A stretch of DNA of 64,000 nt from Bradyrhizobium neotropicale (lineage in GTDB: Bacteria > Pseudomonadota > Alphaproteobacteria > Rhizobiales > Xanthobacteraceae): positions 1-64,000 of the forward strand of contig NZ_LSEF01000081.1 in the NCBI RefSeq assembly GCF_001641695.1, read 5' to 3'. This document shows, one piece after another, positions 60,999-64,000 of the stretch. The notes beneath the pieces are model-generated. The model was not told the DNA's origin, ran no database searches, and saw nothing but the letters and a program-made list of their open reading frames with translations. The translations under genes were made by a program, and so were the position numbers. Every line of letters begins with the position of its first letter. Position 1 is the first letter of the stretch.

Positions 60999-62789
60999 CT
61001 ATCTGACCTTGACCTTGGCGAGCTCCTGGCCGTCCGGGCTCATGACGTGCGTCGAACAGGCCAGACACGGATCGAAGGAATGGATGGTGCGCAGGATCTC
61101 CAAGGGCTGCTCGGGATTGACCATCGGCGTGTTTAGTAACGAGGCCTCGAAGGCACCGATATTTCCCTTGGGATCGCGCGGCGAGCCGTTCCAGGTCGTC
61201 GGCACCACGCACTGATAGTTGTCGATCTTGGTGTCCTTGATCCTGATCCAGTGCGCGAGCGCGCCACGCGGCGCCTCGGTGAAGCCAAAGCCCTTGGCCT
61301 CCTTCGGCCAGCTTTCGGGCTTCCATTTGTCGACATTCGCGGTCGAACTGTCGCCGGCCTTGATATTGGCGACGAGCTTGTCCTGGAAGTAGCGCATCTG
61401 GCGCCCGGCCCAGACCGACTCCAGCGCGCGCGCCGCAGTGCGGCCGAGCGTCGAGAACAGCGCCGACAGCGGCAGGCTCAGATCCTTCAGGAACTTGTCG
61501 ACGGGATCCTTGAATTCGGACTTGTTCTGCGCGTAGCCGACGACCCAACGTGCCAGTGGACCGACCTCCATGGCGTTCCCGCGCCAGCGCGGCGCCTTGA
61601 TCCACGAGTACTTGCCGCCCTCGTCAAGTTGCTCGATCGCCGTCTTGGTACCTTTCGCATTCGGCCCCAGCACGTAGTTCGGCTCCGTCACGCCGTCCCA
61701 GGGATGCAGGCCCTTGGTCTCGTCGGGATATTTGTACCAGGAGTGAACCACGAACTCCTGGATCTCGTCGGGATTGGCGTGGTCGACCGGAAACACTTCC
61801 GCGAGGTTACCGTTGATGATGGCGCCGCGCGGCAGCTTCAGGCTGCTGGAGGAGTAGTCGTTGGCGTGTTCCGGTACATCTCCATAGGCGAGCACGCTTT
61901 GACCTGATAGACCGCCGCCATAGAGCCAGTCCTTGTAGAACGACCCGATCGCCGCCACGTCAGGCAGGTACACCTGCTCGTTGAACTCGATGAGCCGATC
62001 GATGATCGAGGAGATCAGGTTCAATCGCTCCATGTTGATGGCGCCGACCGCACCGGTGCCGTCAACGTTGATCGGACACGGCACGCCGCCGACGAGCCAA
62101 TTCGGATGCGGGTTCTTGCCGCCGAAGATGGTGTGGATCTTGACGATCTCCTTCTGGAAATCGAGCGCTTCAAGATAGTGCGCCACCGCCATCAGATTGG
62201 CTTCCGGCGGCAGCTTATAGGCCTTGCTGCCCCAATAGCCGTTCTTGAAGGGCCCCAATTGTCCGGACTCGACGAATTTCTTCAGGCGGGTCTGCAAGTC
62301 CTTGAAGTAGCCCGGCGACGATAGCGGCCAGCTCGAGATTGATTGCGCGAGCGTCGAGGTTGCCCGCGGATCTGCTGAGAGTGCAGATATTACGTCGACC
62401 CAGTCCAGCGCATGCAAGTGATAGAAATGGACGATATGGTCTTGCACCTGAAGCGCAAGCTGCATCAGGTTGCGGATCGAGTTGGCGTTCTGTGGAATCG
62501 TGATGCCGAGCGCGTTCTCGACCGCACGCACCGACGTCAAGGCGTGCGTGCCGGTGCAGACGCCGCAGATCCGCTCGGTGAATGCCCAGGCGTCGCGCGG
62601 ATCGCGGTTCTTCAGGATCACTTCGATCCCGCGCCACATCGTGCCGGTCGAGACCGCGTTTCGGATGACGTTGTCGGCGTCGACATTGACCTCGACCCGC
62701 ATGTGCCCTTCGATACGGGTGACCGGGTCGACGACGATGCGCTTGCCGGAGTTGTCGAGATTGAAGCCGTTGGGAGTCTGGATACCCAT
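60999..62789 (-). CDS. hupL: HupL, [NiFe]-hydrogenase large subunit
   Basis: 596 aa. Nickel ligands are in RICGVCTGTHAL (Cys75, Cys78) and DPCLACSTHVM (Cys575, Cys578). HupD should cut after His581, removing a 15-residue tail. The N-terminal block RIVVDPVTRIEGHMRVEVNV is typical. Catalyses H2 oxidation at the membrane. 30 nt after hupS. Confidence 0.98.
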   Translation of the reverse strand: MGIQTPNGFNLDNSGKRIVVDPVTRIEGHMRVEVNVDADNVIRNAVSTGTMWRGIEVILKNRDPRDAWAFTERICGVCTGTHALTSVRAVENALGITIPQNANSIRNLMQLALQVQDHIVHFYHLHALDWVDVISALSADPRATSTLAQSISSWPLSSPGYFKDLQTRLKKFVESGQLGPFKNGYWGSKAYKLPPEANLMAVAHYLEALDFQKEIVKIHTIFGGKNPHPNWLVGGVPCPINVDGTGAVGAINMERLNLISSIIDRLIEFNEQVYLPDVAAIGSFYKDWLYGGGLSGQSVLAYGDVPEHANDYSSSSLKLPRGAIINGNLAEVFPVDHANPDEIQEFVVHSWYKYPDETKGLHPWDGVTEPNYVLGPNAKGTKTAIEQLDEGGKYSWIKAPRWRGNAMEVGPLARWVVGYAQNKSEFKDPVDKFLKDLSLPLSALFSTLGRTAARALESVWAGRQMRYFQDKLVANIKAGDSSTANVDKWKPESWPKEAKGFGFTEAPRGALAHWIRIKDTKIDNYQCVVPTTWNGSPRDPKGNIGAFEASLLNTPMVNPEQPLEILRTIHSFDPCLACSTHVMSPDGQELAKVKVR

Positions 62790-62819
62790 AGTTTTTCCTA
62801 CCCTGAGATGATTGGGCGC

Positions 62820-63911
62820 TTAGCTGTTGTGATCTGCGTGTTCGCGCTTGCTCGCGAGCCGCTTCACGGCGGTCACTGCCGCGTGTGCGGCCACCGCGGC
62901 GCCGACGGCGCCGGCCGCCGCCATGCCGATCTGGTCGGCATTCTTCTCGATGCCGAACTGCTTGATGTCGGTGAGGCGATCATAGAACGAGCCTTTGTCC
63001 CAGAAGCCGTCCTCCGAGCAGCCAATGCAGCCATGGCCGGACTGGATCGGGAACGACACGCCGCCGTTCCATCGCACGGTCGAACAGGCGTTGTAGGTGG
63101 TCGGCCCCTTGCAGCCCATCTTGTAAAGGCAATAGCCGTTGCGCGCGGCTTCGTCGTCCCACTCCGCGACGAACTGGCCGGCATCAAAATGCGGCCGCCG
63201 GTAGCACTTGTCGTGGATACGCTGCGAATAGAACATTTTCGGCCGCCCCTGGCGGTCGAGCTCCGGCAACTTGCCGAAGGTGATAATGAACGTGACGACA
63301 CCGGTCATCACTTCGGCGATCGGGGGGCATCCCGGCACCTTGATGATCGGCTTGTTGGTGATGATCCTGTCGATCGGTGTGGCCTGCGTCGGATTGGGCT
63401 TGGCCGCCTGCACGCAGCCCCAGGACGCGCAGGCGCCCCAGGCGATGATCGCCATCGCATCGTCAGCCATCATCTTCAGTTTCTCGACGAACGGCTTGCC
63501 GCCGTCGATGCAGAACATGCCGCCCTCGTTCAGCGGCGGATTGCCCTCGACCGCGAGGATATACTGTCCCTTGTGCTTGGCACGAGTCTCCTCAAGGATT
63601 GCCTCGGCCTGATGGCCCGCGGCGGCCATGATGGTGTCGTCGTAATCGAGCGAGATCATCGACAGCACTGCATCCTTCACCAACGGGTGGGCGGAACGGA
63701 TGAAACTCTCGGAGCAGCAGGTGCATTCGAGACCATGCATCCAGATCACCGGCACGCGCGGTTTGGTTTCCAGCGCGTTGGCGATGCGGCTCGCCGCCAG
63801 CGGCCCGAGCCCGAGGCTCGTTGCCGTCAGGCTACAGAATTTATGAAAGCTGCGCCGCGTGATGCCCTGCCGCCTGATCACGCTGTAAAACGTTTCCGTC
63901 GCCGCGCCCAT
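62820..63911 (-). CDS. hupS: HupS, [NiFe]-hydrogenase small subunit
   Basis: 363 aa from the ATG at 63911 with GGGAGG upstream; a start six codons earlier has no such site. Tat signal RRSFHKF (19-25) with the following hydrophobic stretch ending near 46. Iron-sulfur ligands begin at LECTCCSESF (Cys63, Cys66). The C-terminal membrane anchor is Ala-rich (about 325-352). It transfers electrons from HupL to HupC. Confidence 0.98.
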   Translation of the reverse strand: MGAATETFYSVIRRQGITRRSFHKFCSLTATSLGLGPLAASRIANALETKPRVPVIWMHGLECTCCSESFIRSAHPLVKDAVLSMISLDYDDTIMAAAGHQAEAILEETRAKHKGQYILAVEGNPPLNEGGMFCIDGGKPFVEKLKMMADDAMAIIAWGACASWGCVQAAKPNPTQATPIDRIITNKPIIKVPGCPPIAEVMTGVVTFIITFGKLPELDRQGRPKMFYSQRIHDKCYRRPHFDAGQFVAEWDDEAARNGYCLYKMGCKGPTTYNACSTVRWNGGVSFPIQSGHGCIGCSEDGFWDKGSFYDRLTDIKQFGIEKNADQIGMAAAGAVGAAVAAHAAVTAVKRLASKREHADHNS

Positions 63912-63957
63912 GTATCCTCCCGTCTCCACGTTGACTTATCGACGAAGAAAGGACGAC

Positions 63958-63976
63958 AGCAAGAAGCGGGCCAACA
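63958..63976 (-). promoter_or_regulatory. Sigma-54 (-24/-12) promoter for hupSL
   Basis: On the minus strand tgttggcccgcttcttgct: GG and GC are exactly 10 nt apart, as required for RpoN. Transcription would begin about 12 nt further on, roughly 36 nt before the hupS start. Fits the known control of hupSL by RpoN with HoxA in free-living cells or FixK/NifA-linked control in symbiosis. Confidence 0.75.
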
Positions 63977-64000
63977 GCGGGGCGCCGCGGCGAAAGTCGA

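Overview
The window looks like part of a soybean-type Bradyrhizobium symbiosis island. It carries a rhizobial type III secretion system (Rhc/Nop) with its regulator TtsI and at least eight TtsI-binding motifs (tts boxes), several secreted effectors, and next to it an uptake [NiFe]-hydrogenase cluster in the Bradyrhizobium gene order hupSLCDFGHIJK-hypABFCDE. The spaces between these blocks are filled with insertion sequences and wrecked genes, as is usual for such islands.

Layout. (1) 1-3466: two IS630-type elements sharing one end. The second is truncated and fused in frame to a broken gene with a nuclease-like motif. (2) 3467-6672: short remnants, a NopT-type cysteine protease gene (minus) and a first nopP (plus), each behind its own tts box. 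(3) 6673-16008: an IS630 scrap, then an IS66 element (7446-16008) whose tnpB is split by a 6.06-kb insertion. That insertion holds a trio of overlapping tyrosine recombinases (RIT element), an IS91-type HUH transposase and a fourth tyrosine recombinase. (4) 16009-18119: no convincing gene. (5) 18120-20974: ttsI, rhcC2 and a y4xK-like lipoprotein gene. (6) 21025-29547: the minus-strand core operon nolB-nolT-nolU-nolV-rhcN-rhcO-rhcQ-rhcR-rhcS-rhcT-rhcU, mostly with start/stop overlaps. (7) 29641-34668: nolW (rhcC1), an unrecognised tts-box gene, an IS1595 remnant and nopX. (8) 35136-42179: nopC-nopA-sctD-like-unknown-TPR-rhcV-TPR lipoprotein, a decayed duplicate of the last gene, and a second nopP. 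(9) 43225-45550: a nopM-type LRR E3 ubiquitin ligase gene on the minus strand with its own tts box. (10) 45700-49860: wrecked transposons (ISL3, IS1182 split by an intact IS5, a serine recombinase). (11) 49890-63976: the hydrogenase cluster on the minus strand, starting from a sigma-54 promoter at the right edge and ending in a broken hoxX remnant at the left.

How the parts work together. TtsI (itself usually switched on by NodD and plant flavonoids) binds the tts boxes and turns on the secretion machine, pilus (NopA), translocon (NopX) and effectors (NopT, two NopP, NopM-like, an unknown protein), which are delivered into legume cells. HupSL with cytochrome b HupC recycles H2 made by nitrogenase. 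HupD-K and HypA-F build and insert the NiFe(CN)2CO centre and process HupL.

The most unusual points are the nested recombinase-rich insertion with a 6-bp target duplication, the loss of the NPTH motif in RhcU, the Asp-to-Glu change in the NopT catalytic triad, the unrecognised tts-box protein with repeated SP motifs, and a shared MY-x-R-I amino terminus in three effectors.
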